Both the position numbers and the translations under genes were made by a program. Positions 17,470 through 25,850 of a DNA stretch of 36,298 nt are shown here, piece after piece; the first letter of the stretch is position 1, and each line of letters begins with the position of its first letter. The DNA comes from Bernardetia sp. Lineage in GTDB: Bacteria > Bacteroidota > Bacteroidia > Cytophagales > Bernardetiaceae. The stretch lies in the NCBI RefSeq assembly GCF_020630935.1, contig NZ_JAHDIG010000002.1:119618-155915 (forward strand). Direction: 5' to 3'. The notes beneath the pieces are model-generated. The model made no database searches. It was not told the DNA's origin and saw only the letters and a program-made list of their open reading frames with translations.

Positions 17470-17507
17470 AAAATGGTTCAGACAATATTACTGTCTGAAC
17501 CATTTTT
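17470..17507. terminator. Bidirectional intrinsic terminator
   Basis: A 15-bp perfect stem, AAAATGGTTCAGACA (17470-17484) with TGTCTGAACCATTTT (17492-17506), 7-base loop, A-rich left and T-rich right. It lies between the convergent transglutaminase-like and NADH dehydrogenase genes. Confidence 0.9.
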
Positions 17508-17510
17508 GAG

Positions 17511-18866
17511 TTATACATACAATTCCTCTTTTGCTTTTTTGGATTTTATATCATTGGGAATTATCAGACGGTTGCTTCTATCGTAGGTAAAGTAATTCCA
17601 AATCCAACTTGTCAGGATTACTAAACGGTTTTTAAAACCAATAATGAACATAAGGTGTACAAAAAGCCAAACAAACCATGCAAAAAAGCCTTGAAAACTC
17701 ATCTTGTTAGGCAAATCTACTACTGCTCGGTTTCTTCCAACAGTTGCCATACTTCCTTTATCAAAATATTTAAACGGTTTCATTTCTTTTTTATTCAATA
17801 ATCTGTTTAGATTATCGCCAAGAGTCTTTCCTTGTTGCATAGCTACTGGTGCAAGCATTGGAAAACCTTCAGGATGTTCTTCTGAAACCATAGCAGCAAT
17901 ATCACCAAGAGCAAAAATAGTATCAAACCCCTTTACTCTGCTAAACTCATCAACAATAATTCGGTTTCCTTTAAATATAACTTCTTCTGGAAGTCCTTTG
18001 ATAAGATTTCCTGTAACTCCTGCTGCCCAAACGAGTGTAGTGGAAGGCAAAGACATTCCGTTGGAAAGCGTTACAGTATGTCCATCAAAATCTTTTACAC
18101 TGACTTCTTTCCAAATCTGAACAGTAAAATCTTTTAAATATTCTTCTGCCTTCTTACTGGCATTATCTGTCATTCCATTCAAGAGCTGACCTCCTGCTTC
18201 CACCAAATGAATTTGCATTCTTCTAAAGTCTAGCTCTGGATAATCTTTTGGCAAAACGTGTAACTTCAATTCTCCTAATGCGCCTGCTACCTCAACCCCT
18301 GTTGGACCTCCTCCCACAATCACAATGTTCATTAATGACTGCTGCTCTTCAATGGTTTCGGCAAGCTGTGCCTTTTCAAAATTTCTCAACAAATGATTTC
18401 GAATAGCTAAAGCCTGTGGGACTTGCTTTAAGGCAAATGCTTTTTCTTCAATGGATTTATTGCCATAAAAATTGGTTTTTGAACCATTGGCAATGACTAA
18501 ATAATCGTAACGAAGCGAACCAATATTTGTATCAACTGTATTTTTTTCGTGATTAATTTCTGTAACAGTTGCTACTCTAAAATAAAAATCAGATTTATTT
18601 TTATTGCTTTTCAAAACCTTACGCAACGGTCCTGCGATGGCATCTGCCTCTAAGCCAGCTGTAGCTACTTGATAGAGAAGAGGTTGGAAGGTATGAAAAT
18701 TATACCTATCAATCATCACAATTTGAGCATCAAGAGAGCGAAGTTTTTTGGTCAGTTCTAATCCAGCAAATCCACCTCCAATAATTACGATGCGAGGTTT
18801 GTTAGCTGTTGGAATATGTAATTCGGATGTAAAATTGAGTTCTGAAGAGGTGGCAGGGACTAACAT
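17511..18866 (-). CDS. ndh: Type II NADH dehydrogenase (NAD(P)/FAD-dependent oxidoreductase)
   Basis: Single-subunit, non-proton-pumping NADH:quinone oxidoreductase that feeds electrons to the quinone pool at the inner membrane. The 451-residue protein has the FAD-binding GxGxxG (IIGGGFAGLEL, ~28-38), the NADH-binding second nucleotide motif (VGGGPTGVEVAGAL, ~185), the FAD-contacting 'ALGDIAAM' and a hydrophobic C-terminal segment 'FFAWFVWLFVHLMFIIGF'. The membrane-anchoring C-terminus is typical of the family. The N-terminus starts about 23 residues before the FAD strand. A palindrome in the upstream gap (18950-18966) could be a regulatory site. Confidence 0.9.
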   Translation of the reverse strand: MLVPATSSELNFTSELHIPTANKPRIVIIGGGFAGLELTKKLRSLDAQIVMIDRYNFHTFQPLLYQVATAGLEADAIAGPLRKVLKSNKNKSDFYFRVATVTEINHEKNTVDTNIGSLRYDYLVIANGSKTNFYGNKSIEEKAFALKQVPQALAIRNHLLRNFEKAQLAETIEEQQSLMNIVIVGGGPTGVEVAGALGELKLHVLPKDYPELDFRRMQIHLVEAGGQLLNGMTDNASKKAEEYLKDFTVQIWKEVSVKDFDGHTVTLSNGMSLPSTTLVWAAGVTGNLIKGLPEEVIFKGNRIIVDEFSRVKGFDTIFALGDIAAMVSEEHPEGFPMLAPVAMQQGKTLGDNLNRLLNKKEMKPFKYFDKGSMATVGRNRAVVDLPNKMSFQGFFAWFVWLFVHLMFIIGFKNRLVILTSWIWNYFTYDRSNRLIIPNDIKSKKAKEELYV

Positions 18867-18949
18867 AATGAGTCGGTTTTTATTGAAAAGTTGTTTTAGT
18901 AGTTGGTCTGTGTCTTTCTGCTTACTTGAACGTAAAATAGCCTACTTAG

Positions 18950-18966
18950 TTTAGAATTATTCTAAA
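18950..18966. promoter_or_regulatory. Perfect 17-bp palindrome between ndh and the SDR gene
   Basis: TTTAGAAT-T-ATTCTAAA is an exact inverted repeat with a one-base centre in the 277-bp divergent region. It is compatible with a dimeric regulator site controlling ndh (start 84 bp away) or the SDR gene. AT-rich DNA produces some palindromes by chance, so this is a candidate only. The rest of the gap shows a GCCC-tact-GGGC hairpin near 19021 and no gene. Confidence 0.35.
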
Positions 18967-19143
18967 AATAAGATTATACCAAAATAAAAACTAAACTATA
19001 CCTAAAAATCGTATCGGTACTGCCCTACTGGGCTGACCTAACTTAGAATAAGGTCAAAATAAAAGGGCAAAATAATTTTTATATTGGTATTATGTTGCTG
19101 CTATTTTTTTGACTAAATTGAATCTAAAATCAAATACTGATAC

Positions 19144-19950
19144 ATGACCTACTTCAAAAACAAAATTATTTGGATTACAGGAGCTTCTTCAGGTATTGGA
19201 GAAGAGCTTGTTTATGCGCTTTCTAATCTGAATCAGAATACAAAAATTATCATTTCGGCAAGGCGAACAGAAGAACTAGAGCGAGTGAAAAATACTAGCC
19301 AAAATAAAGAAAATATTGCTGTTTTGCCTTTAGATTTAGCAAAATCTGATTTTGAGCAAAAAACGGCAGCAGCCATTTCATTTTTTGGGAAAATAGATAT
19401 TCTAGTTCATAATGGAGGAATTAGTCAGCGTTCCTATATCAAGGATACGAAAATGGAAGTCTATCGCAGAATTATGGAAGTCAATTATTTTGGTTATGTT
19501 GGACTTACGCAAGCTATCTTACCTCATTTTGTAGAGCAGCAGAACGGACATTTTGTAGTGATAAGTAGCGTTTTGGGAAAGCTCTCTACACCTATGCGTG
19601 GTGCGTACGCAAGTTCAAAACACGCTCTGTATGGTTTTTTTGATGGACTTAGAGCCGAATTTTATAAGGATAGCATCAAAGTTACGATGATTGCCCCTGG
19701 TTTTATTCGCACTAATGTAGCCATCAATGCACTTACAGAAAGTGGAGATAAGTTTGCTAAAATGGGTAAGAATACTGGCAAGGGTTATCCTGCTGATAAG
19801 TGTGCCTCCCAAATTTTGAAAGCTATCAAAAATCAGAAGAAAGAAACGTATGTAGGCAAGCCGTTTGGTAAGGAGCGTTTAGGACTTTATGTAAGACGAT
19901 TTTTCCCTAATTTATTCTTCAAAATTGCTAGAAAACAAGCTCCAGAGTAG
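19144..19950 (+). CDS. SDR family oxidoreductase
   Basis: Classical short-chain dehydrogenase/reductase of 268 residues. It has the cofactor motif TGASSGIG (12-19), NGG near residue 90, catalytic Ser141/142 ('VVISSVLGK'), and Tyr155-Lys159 in the YASSK form of YxxxK. Arg40-Arg41 after the second strand suggests NADPH preference. The C-terminal ~35 residues are basic ('VRRFFPNLFFKIARKQAPE'), as in the DHRS7/YqjQ-like branch that associates with membranes. The substrate cannot be given. It is followed 20 bp later by a gene of unknown function on the same strand. Confidence 0.9.
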   Translation: MTYFKNKIIWITGASSGIGEELVYALSNLNQNTKIIISARRTEELERVKNTSQNKENIAVLPLDLAKSDFEQKTAAAISFFGKIDILVHNGGISQRSYIKDTKMEVYRRIMEVNYFGYVGLTQAILPHFVEQQNGHFVVISSVLGKLSTPMRGAYASSKHALYGFFDGLRAEFYKDSIKVTMIAPGFIRTNVAINALTESGDKFAKMGKNTGKGYPADKCASQILKAIKNQKKETYVGKPFGKERLGLYVRRFFPNLFFKIARKQAPE

Positions 19951-19970
19951 AAAAATTAAATAATGTTAGT

Positions 19971-20639
19971 ATGAATTTTTTTAGTTGGTTTAAAAGTAAA
20001 AAAACACAAAATATAGACAAAAGAGAAAAGGAATTAGAAAAAATTGAGTTATTACCCAATGTTTTTAATGAGGTTTCAGAGCGTCAGTTTTTTGAAGAAG
20101 TTAATAAATACTTTGACCTTCAAAAGTATGGAGTGGGGGCTTACAATGATGAAAAGTTAGAAATATTTATAGGAGATTTATATAGTTCAAGTGAAATAAA
20201 TCTTGCTCAAAATGTGTTAGTTGTTGGAAATATTAGAGCAAAATGGATCAATTTAACATCAGAAAAAATCATTGATTCAGGTGGTTATTTGTTTGTTACT
20301 GGTAATCTAGATTGTGATTATTTTTCTAATGATTTTAATAAATTTGTATTTGTAAATGGCTCTTTGATAGTAAAGAAAATTTTAAATACAGAGTTTGAAG
20401 ACTCTTGTTTGGTAGTTGGTAAAGACTTAGTAACAGAGTATTTTCATGGAATTGACATTTGGGCAGAAGTAGGTGGAAGTATTGATATAAATTATGGATG
20501 GGGATATTGTAGAGATTTTGATGGAAAAAATGTCTTTCCAAAAAATGATATTATGACATCTTTAGAATTTCTTGGCATAGATAAGGACTTTGGTACGGAG
20601 CAGATGAATGAACTAATAAGTAAAGCTAAGGGAAAATAA
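19971..20639 (+). CDS. Unknown protein with repeated beta-strand (polymer-forming-like) pattern
   Basis: A 222-residue soluble protein with no signal peptide and a Lys/Glu-rich N-terminus. From ~75 to ~170 it repeats a pattern of a short strand followed by V-x-G-[NS]-[IL]: 'VLVVGNIRAKWINL', 'GYLFVTGNLDCDYF', 'FVFVNGSLIVKKIL', 'SCLVVGKDLVTEYF', 'AEVGGSIDI'. This resembles the stacked strands of bactofilin-like or other beta-solenoid proteins, but it is not a convincing bactofilin. It is probably co-transcribed with the SDR gene. Polymorphic-toxin immunity proteins are another possible class, without direct support. Confidence 0.6.
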   Translation: MNFFSWFKSKKTQNIDKREKELEKIELLPNVFNEVSERQFFEEVNKYFDLQKYGVGAYNDEKLEIFIGDLYSSSEINLAQNVLVVGNIRAKWINLTSEKIIDSGGYLFVTGNLDCDYFSNDFNKFVFVNGSLIVKKILNTEFEDSCLVVGKDLVTEYFHGIDIWAEVGGSIDINYGWGYCRDFDGKNVFPKNDIMTSLEFLGIDKDFGTEQMNELISKAKGK

Positions 20640-20670
20640 AAATTATTTTCGTCCTCACAAGCAATATGAT

Positions 20671-21105
20671 TTACGAAATTCCCCCACTCAAAATATAAAC
20701 TGAAATTACACACAGAATAAAATAATTTACCAAATCAGCAGCTCCTTCATAATCTTTCACTACACGCTGTCCGAAAAAGAGCATCGTAATATTAATGGTA
20801 GCTAAAATAGCTCCCAAATACGCCCATTTAACAGTTCCCAAAAATAACGCAATTACGCCCACACCACTAAAAACCCCAGCAGCCACTTCTACAATTGTAA
20901 CGATGACCAAAAGAGGAGTTACAGGTTTTTCCAAATATGAGCCTTTAAAATGGTCGACGAGCCAAGCCCAGTTTTCATCCCAACGAAAGACTTTATTAAA
21001 TCCAGATTGTATGAACAAAATAGCCAAAAAAAGCGAGCAAATGACTTGTAAAAAAAACTTGCCCTCTGATGGATTGGTAAAAAATGAAATAGTATCTAAT
21101 AACAT
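20671..21105 (-). CDS. DoxX family membrane protein
   Basis: A 144-residue protein with four hydrophobic helices in the DoxX arrangement. The first helix runs through 'LFLAILFIQSGFNKVFRW', a typical DoxX opening. It is followed by 'VDHFKGSYLEKPVTPLLVIV', 'IVEVAAGVFSGVGVIALFLG' and two closing helices. DoxX-like proteins are inner-membrane proteins tied to redox or respiratory functions in some bacteria; the role here is unknown. It lies 89 bp downstream of aroQ on the same strand, with short direct repeats in between. Confidence 0.85.
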   Translation of the reverse strand: MLLDTISFFTNPSEGKFFLQVICSLFLAILFIQSGFNKVFRWDENWAWLVDHFKGSYLEKPVTPLLVIVTIVEVAAGVFSGVGVIALFLGTVKWAYLGAILATINITMLFFGQRVVKDYEGAADLVNYFILCVISVYILSGGIS

Positions 21106-21150
21106 AAAGTCCTAATTATAGATGGTAAATGATTAGTGATAAATTATGAA

Positions 21151-21223
21151 AGTTCGTAATTGACTTCGTCGTCTTTCAGTTGGCTACCTATCGGTTAGCT
21201 TCGCTGATTTTCAGTTCGTAATT
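21151..21223. repeat. Short direct repeats spanning the aroQ 3' end
   Basis: AGTTCGTAATT occurs at 21151-21161 and 21213-21223. TTTCAGTT also occurs twice within the same stretch. The second copies lie inside the last codons of aroQ, so the C-terminal tail LRTENQRS may have been created or altered by the repeat. Confidence 0.4.
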
Positions 21224-21653
21224 CATTGATAAAATATTCTATTCCCAAACGATAACTTTCCATTCCAAAACCGACGATTACACCGATACAGTTTTTACTC
21301 AAATAACTTTTGTGTCTGAACTCCTCACGAGCAAATGTGTTCGAAATATGAACTTCAATAACTGGTGTATTGATACTAGAAATTGCATCTCCAATGGCTA
21401 CTGAAGTGTGTGTAAATGCGCCAGCATTCAAGACAATTCCAACAATAGTATCATCAAAACCCAGCTCATGCAATTTGTCTATAATTTTGCCTTCGTGATT
21501 GGATTGAAAATAACAAAGTTCTACCTCTTTTGAAAAACTGTTTTTTAATGTATCAAAATATTCTTCAAAAGACTGATTTCCGTAAATAGAAGGTTCTCGT
21601 TTTCCTAAAAGATTTAGATTTGCTCCATTAATAATCCAAAGTTGCTTTTTCAT
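21195..21653 (-). CDS. aroQ: Type II 3-dehydroquinate dehydratase
   Basis: Converts 3-dehydroquinate to 3-dehydroshikimate in the shikimate pathway as a cytoplasmic dodecamer. The 152-residue protein has the usual length and shows 'INGANLNLLGKREPSIYG' with the catalytic Tyr24. 'LNAGAFTHTS' (~75-84) and 'EVHISNTFAREEFRHKS', with His102 as the proton donor, follow. A -7-like box (TAAGTTTG, minus, 21717-21710) lies 57 bp upstream without a good TTG partner. The last few codons overlap a short repeat. The gene may be co-transcribed with the doxX gene downstream. Confidence 0.95.
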   Translation of the reverse strand: MKKQLWIINGANLNLLGKREPSIYGNQSFEEYFDTLKNSFSKEVELCYFQSNHEGKIIDKLHELGFDDTIVGIVLNAGAFTHTSVAIGDAISSINTPVIEVHISNTFAREEFRHKSYLSKNCIGVIVGFGMESYRLGIEYFINELRTENQRS

Positions 21654-21803
21654 TTTTGTCAGATATTGGAAAATACTTTATGCAAAAAACAGATTTTAAT
21701 TGATTTTTTCAAACTTATTTTCAAAAACTTTGTACTAATGTAGCATAGTAACACACGTTTTAGAGCGTGAGATAACAAAAGTATAATTCGCACAGAAAAA
21801 TTT

Positions 21804-23297
21804 ATGAAAAAAGTAATAGTAATCGGTTCTGGTTTTGCTGGTCTTTCATCAGCTGCTTGTTTGGCTCAAAAAGGTTTTGATGTAACCGTTTTAGAAAAAA
21901 ATGATTCTCTTGGTGGGCGAGCAAGGCAATGGATTACAGAAGGTTTTACTTTCGACATGGGACCGAGTTGGTACTGGATGCCAGATGTTTTTGAGGATTA
22001 TTTTGCGCTTTTTGGAAAAAAGGTAAGTGATTATTACGATCTCCGTCGTCTAGACCCTGGATATAGAGTATGTTTTGGAGAAGACGATTTTGTAGATATT
22101 CCTGCCTCAATGGAAGAACTGGAAGCTCTTTTTGAAAGCTATGAAGAGGGGAGTAGTGAAAAATTACGTGAGTTTTTGGCACAAGCAAAATACAAATACG
22201 AAGTAGGAATGAATGAATATGTTTTTCGTCCTTCACATTCGATTACTGAATTTATTGATTATCGTCTGATGAAAGAAAGTCTGCGTATTCAGATGCTAAC
22301 TTCTATGAGCAAACATGTTAGAAAATATTTTACCAATGAAAAGCTGATAAAACTTTTAGAGTTTCCTGTATTGTTTTTGGGGGCTACACCACAAAATACG
22401 CCAGCCCTTTACAGTATGATGAATTATGCTGATTTGTCGTTAGGAACGTGGTATCCGATGGGAGGAATGAATAAAATCATTGAAGCGATGGTAAGCATTG
22501 CAGAAGAACAAGGCGTAAAGTTTGAAACTGAAACGGAAGTGCAGAAAATTGTTACTAAGAATGGAAAAGCGCATTCTGTTTTAACCTCACAAGGAGAGTT
22601 TGAAGCGGATTGGATTGTGGCAGGAAATGATTATCACAATACCGACCAAAAGCTACTAGATAAATCTGATAGAAACTACTCTGAAAAATATTGGGACGAC
22701 CGTACAATGTCGCCATCTAGCCTTTTGTTTTATTTAGGAATAGACAAACGATTAGAAAACTTAGAGCATCACAATCTCTTTTTTGATGAAGACTTTAATA
22801 AGCACGCAGAAGAAATTTATACAAGTCCTCGCTGGCCTTCACGTCCTTTGTTTTATGCGTGTTGTCCCTCGCAGACAGATGATGAAGTTGCACCAGAAGG
22901 AAAAGAAAATTTATTCTTACTTATTCCGATTGCCCCAGGCTTGCCAGATGGAGAGTCTATCAGAGAAAAATATTACAATCTTGTAATGGAAAGGCTAGAA
23001 AACCTGACAGGACAAAAAATCAGAGAACATGTTATTTTGAAGCGTAGTTATGCTTTAGATGATTTCAAATCGGATTACAATTCCTTCAAAGGAAATGCCT
23101 ACGGACTTGCCAATACGCTTGCTCAAACAGCATTTTTCAAACCGAAAATGAAATCTAAAAAGGTAAGTAATTTGTTTTTTACAGGACAACTGACCGTTCC
23201 AGGACCTGGTGTTCCTCCTTCTATTATTTCTGGTCGTGTGGTGGCTGATGAAGTGGCTAAAGAAGCAAAAAAGATTTTTGAAATGATGGAGGTTTAG
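21804..23297 (+). CDS. crtI: Phytoene desaturase (CrtI-type carotenoid desaturase)
   Basis: FAD-dependent desaturase that introduces double bases of conjugation into phytoene toward lycopene, acting at the membrane. The 497-residue protein starts right at the dinucleotide motif (VIGSGFAGLSSAACL, 6-20). It carries the Bacteroidota CrtI signature 'FTFDMGPSWYWMPDVFEDYF' (~49-68) and ends with the family's 'NLFFTGQLTVPGPGVPPSI' FAD-binding block. In many Bacteroidota crtB (phytoene synthase) follows directly; here a small gene of unknown function follows after 4 bp instead. Diapophytoene or other saturated polyene substrates cannot be excluded. Confidence 0.92.
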   Translation: MKKVIVIGSGFAGLSSAACLAQKGFDVTVLEKNDSLGGRARQWITEGFTFDMGPSWYWMPDVFEDYFALFGKKVSDYYDLRRLDPGYRVCFGEDDFVDIPASMEELEALFESYEEGSSEKLREFLAQAKYKYEVGMNEYVFRPSHSITEFIDYRLMKESLRIQMLTSMSKHVRKYFTNEKLIKLLEFPVLFLGATPQNTPALYSMMNYADLSLGTWYPMGGMNKIIEAMVSIAEEQGVKFETETEVQKIVTKNGKAHSVLTSQGEFEADWIVAGNDYHNTDQKLLDKSDRNYSEKYWDDRTMSPSSLLFYLGIDKRLENLEHHNLFFDEDFNKHAEEIYTSPRWPSRPLFYACCPSQTDDEVAPEGKENLFLLIPIAPGLPDGESIREKYYNLVMERLENLTGQKIREHVILKRSYALDDFKSDYNSFKGNAYGLANTLAQTAFFKPKMKSKKVSNLFFTGQLTVPGPGVPPSIISGRVVADEVAKEAKKIFEMMEV

Positions 23298-23301
23298 AAG
23301 A

Positions 23302-23589
23302 ATGAACTTTGTTGCTGAAATAAAATCACGATTTCAAGAAGTAAATATCAATCAAACTAACACAGAATCTGTAAGTTTTGAAATTCTGTTTCCAAAATCT
23401 GTGGATTCTGTGTTTGTTACCTTAGAGGAAAATGAAAGGTTTGCTGTTTCTTATCCTGCTGTTAAGCAAGACCATAGAGGAAAGTTAACATTGTATCAAG
23501 CACATTCTTCTAATATTTTACTAGCAGGAATTCTTTGGATTCTTGAACAGATAGAAAAAAATGGAAAGGTAATGCCAGAGTTTATGTGA
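23302..23589 (+). CDS. Small protein of unknown function, co-transcribed with crtI
   Basis: A 95-residue soluble protein whose ATG lies 4 bp after the crtI stop, so the two are almost certainly one transcript. It starts MNFVAEIKSRFQEV and has a mixed strand/helix pattern with 'SVDSVFVTLEENERFAVSYP' in the middle and an amphipathic helix 'SSNILLAGILWILEQIEKNG' near the end. No signal peptide, cysteine motif or known domain was recognised. Association with carotenoid synthesis is inferred only from position. Confidence 0.65.
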   Translation: MNFVAEIKSRFQEVNINQTNTESVSFEILFPKSVDSVFVTLEENERFAVSYPAVKQDHRGKLTLYQAHSSNILLAGILWILEQIEKNGKVMPEFM

Positions 23590-23633
23590 TATATTTTAGA
23601 AATTATATCAATAGAGGTTTTGCAAAAGCAGAA

Positions 23634-23763
23634 GCTAACCAAATAAAATTTGGTTAAAGATATATTTCTTCCATAGAGTTGGATTTGCAAACCCAAGTTT
23701 TTTTTATTCTATAGCTAAGACTATAAAATTACAAACCCTTTTCAGTTTTTGAAAAAGGTTTGT
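23634..23763. terminator. Hairpins between convergent crtI operon and T9SS gene
   Basis: Two stems are present. TAACCAAA pairs with TTTGGTTA (23634-23653). ACAAACCCTTTTC (23731-23743) pairs with GAAAAAGGTTTGT (23751-23763) with one mismatch. Neither is followed by a long T run, but the second sits 22 bp past the minus-strand stop and is a plausible terminator for that gene. Confidence 0.5.
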
Positions 23764-23784
23764 AGTGTTTGGTAATATTAGTTT

Positions 23785-25605
23785 TTAGTGCTTTACAAAT
23801 CGTTTAGTAGATGTACCTTCCTTTGTTGTGATATTTAAGAGGTAAACACCATTAGCCAAGCCGTTGAGGTTTATTTTATTTCTATTTGTAACAGTACGCA
23901 AAACTTGTCCTTGAATATTCAGAATACGAATAGAAAGAATCTGCTCTTTGCTAGAAATATTTACTACCTCTTGCGCTGGATTAGGATAAACAAGGATTTC
24001 ATTGCTTTTTAATTCTTCTCCATTTGTTACAGCTATTTTACGTGGTGGTTGAACGTCGTTGTCTGCTTCACTACAAGTATCATTGTATGGACAAAACTCA
24101 TACGCACCCATATCTGTCTGTCCTTCAATGGTTCGTGGTTTTCCTAGAAAATCTGTTCCTCCTCGTGTTACACCTGTGTTTCTACAAACAGAATTTGGCT
24201 GAAGAGCTAAATTGAGAGTAGCTAAATTATCATTCATAAAAAGTGGATTTTGTCCGTAAAATATTGTTCCTGCTGTTCTAACTCTATCAAAAGTAGGATT
24301 TGCTCTAAGGTTTTCGATAGCATTTGTATTGATTGTAGTTTCTAAAAGGCTATTTGTGATTTCCACATGTGTTCCTTTATCTAACGTCATCCATTTACCT
24401 TCTGCATTTGCATTTTGCCACGAGATACAATTTTTTAACTGTAAAGATGGAGCAAATTCATTGTCTGGATATTGTTGGTCTTTGTTGTAGAAAGTAAAAG
24501 CTGCGTGAGTGGTATTTGTATTGTTTCTGTAAAATGTGTCATTATAAAATTTGAATACAGCATTTAGTTGTGGTACACCTCCAAAATTTGCAACTTGACG
24601 AAGTTGGGGAATATTGGCATACAGCACTCTGTCGTTATCATAGAATATGTTGTTATATGAATAAACCCAAATATTTCTAGCTTCATTTCCATTAATAAAA
24701 ATACTTCCTCCTAATTCACGTGTAGAGTTTGATTTTAAGTTTTTAAACTCACAGCGATAAATATAAGTAACAATACCTGTAGAGTTTTGTGCAGAACCCT
24801 CTGGCAACGAACTTATGAGAGAAATTCCTCGTTTTGAGTCCTTAAAAACGCACTCTTCGAAAGTAGTTGATATTATATGATAGCCTGCAAATTGTTGTGG
24901 AAGACTGGTAGCAAATCCAGCAAAAGAATAATTTTGAAAAGTACATTGATAAAACCTTGGTCTAATATAAGCATTGTAACATTCAGTAACCTGTACCCCA
25001 AAACTTCCTCTTCTATTAAGACGGTCTTTGCCATCAAAAATACAGTTGGAGAATCTAAATTTTACGTCATTTCCTTTTTCTGTTATAGAAATCTTAACCC
25101 CTGTGTTTCCTTGAAACCTGACTCCATCGATAATGTTGGCATAAGAATATAACAACATTCCATTCTCATCACTAACCGACACTGAGCAAGAACCTTCTAA
25201 ATTGGAAGAAGCAACCATAATAGGGTGGTCAGTAGGCAAAGGAGAAAGCATAAATCTATGTTGAAGAATAGTCGGATAAAGCGTAGTATTTCTAAGGTTC
25301 TCTACTTGTTGAGTTGAAAGGTTACGCAGATTAAGACTAGGATAACCTCCATATAACTTTATGTCTCGTAGAGTGAAGCTGTTATTTGAAGTTTTAGGCA
25401 CATAATTTCCTTCTGCTACTTTGATAGAATCACAGTATTGTGAAGCGTCTATGGCGTCTTGTAATTTTGTATAAGCATTTTGCCAAGATGTACCATTATT
25501 TGCGCCAGTTGCAGCTACATCTACATAAATAATGCTTGCTTGTAGAGAAATAGGCAGAACAAAAATTAAAAGCAAAAATATGAGAGAGAGTTGTATATGT
25601 TTCAT
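23785..25605 (-). CDS. T9SS-sorted parallel beta-helix surface protein
   Basis: The ATG at 25605 (MKHIQLSLIFLLLIFVLPIS) opens a signal peptide; the longer frame from 25650 would start inside a terminator hairpin and is rejected. The 606-residue protein begins with 'IYVDVAATGANNGTSWQNAY', the usual start of right-handed beta-helix, pectate-lyase-like (choice-of-anchor Q) domains. It has strand/turn repeats to ~500 and the typical 'GKPRTIEGQTDMGAYEF'. The last ~80 residues are a type A T9SS sorting domain ('VYPNPAQEVVNIS', 'LNGLANGVYLLNITT', 'KRFVKH'). It should be exported through the type IX system and anchored or released at the cell surface. The helix could bind or cleave polysaccharide, but no catalytic residues were identified. 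Confidence 0.9.
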   Translation of the reverse strand: MKHIQLSLIFLLLIFVLPISLQASIIYVDVAATGANNGTSWQNAYTKLQDAIDASQYCDSIKVAEGNYVPKTSNNSFTLRDIKLYGGYPSLNLRNLSTQQVENLRNTTLYPTILQHRFMLSPLPTDHPIMVASSNLEGSCSVSVSDENGMLLYSYANIIDGVRFQGNTGVKISITEKGNDVKFRFSNCIFDGKDRLNRRGSFGVQVTECYNAYIRPRFYQCTFQNYSFAGFATSLPQQFAGYHIISTTFEECVFKDSKRGISLISSLPEGSAQNSTGIVTYIYRCEFKNLKSNSTRELGGSIFINGNEARNIWVYSYNNIFYDNDRVLYANIPQLRQVANFGGVPQLNAVFKFYNDTFYRNNTNTTHAAFTFYNKDQQYPDNEFAPSLQLKNCISWQNANAEGKWMTLDKGTHVEITNSLLETTINTNAIENLRANPTFDRVRTAGTIFYGQNPLFMNDNLATLNLALQPNSVCRNTGVTRGGTDFLGKPRTIEGQTDMGAYEFCPYNDTCSEADNDVQPPRKIAVTNGEELKSNEILVYPNPAQEVVNISSKEQILSIRILNIQGQVLRTVTNRNKINLNGLANGVYLLNITTKEGTSTKRFVKH

Positions 25606-25640
25606 TAGATGATTGTGTTTTTTTATTAAAAAAGATGAAT

Positions 25641-25698
25641 AAAAAACCACTACAAAGTTTGTAGTGGCTTTAAAGTTTCGCTACTACTACGTATGCGA
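25641..25698 (-). terminator. Conserved terminator element, copy A
   Basis: On the minus strand CCACTACAAA and TTTGTAGTGG (25667-25647) form a stem followed by six T residues (25646-25641). It is preceded by a conserved string CGTAGTAGTAGCGAA (near 25690-25676). The same arrangement occurs at 30315-30375. It sits 150 bp past the stop of the gene remnant at 25851, with the MITE-like element between. Confidence 0.8.
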
Positions 25699-25710
25699 TA
25701 TACTTTTTAT

Positions 25711-25834
25711 TAGAGTACTGAATATCAATAGATATTTGCTGTTCTGTGAGTCACGGCACAGGGAAAAGTACCGTTCGTTGGCGTTTTAGTGTAGAGCGAT
25801 ACCAACAACTTTTTATCTCATGTCCAGTACTCTA
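25711..25834. mobile_element. MITE-like element, long copy (124 bp) with 9-bp target duplication
   Basis: Terminal inverted repeats start TAGAGTACTG on both ends (10/10) and continue imperfectly to about 17 bp. A perfect 9-bp direct repeat ACTTTTTAT flanks it immediately at 25702-25710 and 25835-25843. It contains the same left and right blocks as 13966-14045 plus ~44 central bases that include CTGTG-agtcacgg-CACAG. It has no coding capacity, so it must depend on a transposase in trans. Target duplication length fits families such as IS1 or IS4, but no transposase was seen to confirm either. Confidence 0.85.
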
Positions 25835-25850
25835 ACTTTTTATGTTTTGA

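Noticed and set aside
17704-18120. Plus-strand frame of 138 codons
   Set aside because: Antisense to the well-supported NADH dehydrogenase gene; no motif.
25606-25650. N-terminal extension of the T9SS gene (start at 25650)
   Set aside because: The extra codons lie at the base of a terminator hairpin and precede a normal signal peptide that starts at 25605.
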